DNA of 64,000 bases. Origin: Agromyces sp. ISL-38. Lineage in GTDB: Bacteria; Actinomycetota; Actinomycetes; Actinomycetales; Microbacteriaceae. The stretch is from assembly GCF_018613935.1 (NCBI RefSeq), contig NZ_JAGGPF010000009.1, positions 523,880 to 587,879 on the forward strand, given 5' to 3'. Positions 63,326 to 64,000 of this stretch are shown here, one piece after another. The position numbers and the translations under genes were made by a program. Numbering within the stretch: the first letter of the stretch is position 1; each line of letters starts with the position of its first letter. Under the pieces are notes generated by a model that searched no databases, had not been told where the DNA came from, and was given only the letters and a program-made list of their open reading frames with translations.

Positions 63326-64000
63326 CGCAAGAATCTCCTCCACCCCGGCATACCTGCCTTGGAGGTCCGCCAGACCGTGGTGAGAAGCCGGGATGAATTC
63401 CCAACATTAACCACGCTTGTCGGGCCGGTCAGTCTTGTTGACAGACCCATCGTGGCATGGACCGACCCACGAGTCACCTGGTGGGAGCGGAGAGTTGTGA
63501 CCACCGACCTAACGGAGACCGATCGCGAGACCATCTGGATCGGCACGTGAGACGTAACACCGCGGATGGCCCCCCGGGTCACAGCTGGCACAACCACTTT
63601 CATAGCGGCCGTAGTCGCCGCAAGCCGAACAGCGAGCACGCCGGCCTTGAGTCCGAAGCCCAGAGCCGTTCCGACGCCTGGAATGAACATGATTGCAATC
63701 GAGGCGACATCGGCAACAAGCAACCAATCGACGTCGCCCCACTCGAACTGCCCGCTTAGGTCGAATCGGTTGATGGGGTCGGCGGGGTAGTCGTAGTTGT
63801 TGGTAACGCCGCCTTCAACTGGGTCGACCTCGAGGAACCGGCCGAGCGCGGGCACATACTGGCGGGCACCCATCTCGATCGTCGCGATCGACCCGGCATG
63901 CTCGGTGAGTTTCCGGTGGGTGCCGAGCCAACCCCAGTCCGCGTTCCCGGGCAGGGTGTCCGGGCCCGCGTCATCCGCGGGGGTCTGCTGATGGTTCGGT
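63322..64000 (-). CDS. RHS-repeat protein, C-terminal part with variable toxin-like tail (partial)
   Basis: The gene enters from the right edge and ends at 63322, so only about 226 C-terminal residues are seen. The RHS-associated core is clear: [40 protein letters not shown], then NRFDLSG near 63750. After it come about 140 residues unlike the core: a hydrophobic Gly-rich stretch ([20 protein letters not shown]) typical of pre-toxin linkers, then a basic tail ending MPGWRRFLR. In RHS proteins the shell encloses a C-terminal toxin that is released into rival cells. The tail matches no toxin family I recognise. The downstream gene starts inside its stop codon. Confidence 0.85.
   Translation of the reverse strand, partial: PNHQQTPADDAGPDTLPGNADWGWLGTHRKLTEHAGSIATIEMGARQYVPALGRFLEVDPVEGGVTNNYDYPADPINRFDLSGQFEWGDVDWLLVADVASIAIMFIPGVGTALGFGLKAGVLAVRLAATTAAMKVVVPAVTRGAIRGVTSHVPIQMVSRSVSVRSVVTTLRSHQVTRGSVHATMGLSTRLTGPTSVVNVGNSSRLLTTVWRTSKAGMPGWRRFLR

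Overview
The window is GC-rich actinobacterial DNA. Third codon positions are mostly G or C, several starts look leaderless, a LAxTG sorting signal is present, and the compound Ala-Ala-Ser string GCGGCATCCG recurs on both strands. Together these suggest a Microbacteriaceae-type soil actinobacterium (Agromyces, Microbacterium or a relative). This is inferred from sequence style only; no rRNA or tRNA gene is in the window to confirm it.

Layout, left to right. (1) 1-2702: an L-arabinose-type locus on the minus strand, with a LacI-family regulator, L-ribulose-5-phosphate 4-epimerase and a cut-off ChvE-like sugar-binding lipoprotein; matching palindromic operators lie before both regulator and epimerase. 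(2) 2708-8543: an MFS exporter, an aldo/keto reductase, a cyclase-family protein, an amino-acid permease whose tail is built from a palindromic repeat, and an SPFH protein. (3) 8686-11323: the transsulfuration pair cystathionine gamma-synthase and cystathionine beta-synthase. (4) 11601-14909: a DUF3105/DUF305 pair and an ABC exporter. (5) 15122-18077: a LuxR-type regulator and a LAxTG surface protein with four 69-bp repeats. (6) 18141-23324: an AglEFG-like alpha-glucoside importer and its LacI repressor, which share a perfect 12-bp operator, next to a decayed arabinofuranosidase module. (7) 23563-27382: nucleoside salvage (GntR regulator, adenosine deaminase family, nucleoside phosphorylase, BMP-type lipoprotein). 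(8) 27436-28739: rplJ-rplL with a leader and attenuator. (9) 28765-38755: regulators and efflux, including an OmpR-like orphan, an MFS pump with MarR, a histidine kinase/response regulator pair, a frameshifted gene, a HAD hydrolase and a MacB-like ABC pair. (10) 39002-40922: a methyltransferase, a small cupin and a secreted amidase-domain protein.

(11) 40954-50401 is a coherent sugar regulon. A ROK repressor diverges from seven minus-strand genes: a Gfo/Idh/MocA dehydrogenase, a one-piece ribose-type ATPase, two permeases, a binding lipoprotein and two TIM-barrel isomerase/epimerase proteins. Most neighbours overlap by 1-4 bases. The gene content fits import of a sugar or cyclitol, its oxidation (possibly at C3) and then elimination or hydrolysis by the TIM-barrel enzymes. 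(12) 50548-61949: a LuxR regulator with a cupin, an aminotransferase, a stand-alone YqaJ nuclease, a hydrolase, a quinone-oxidoreductase-like enzyme, a coupled Acg-type nitroreductase and PaaK-like ligase, and an ArsR/MFS divergent pair.

(13) The right end (about 61946-64000) is visibly less GC-rich. It holds the C-terminus of an RHS-repeat protein with an unrecognised variable tail, coupled by an ATGA overlap to an unrecognised soluble protein, which is the layout of a polymorphic toxin and its immunity protein. This is the best candidate for something undescribed. The sugar regulon, the paired TTCCTGAATTC elements and the repeat-built permease tail are the next most interesting features. 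No CRISPR array, insertion sequence, tRNA or rRNA was seen.
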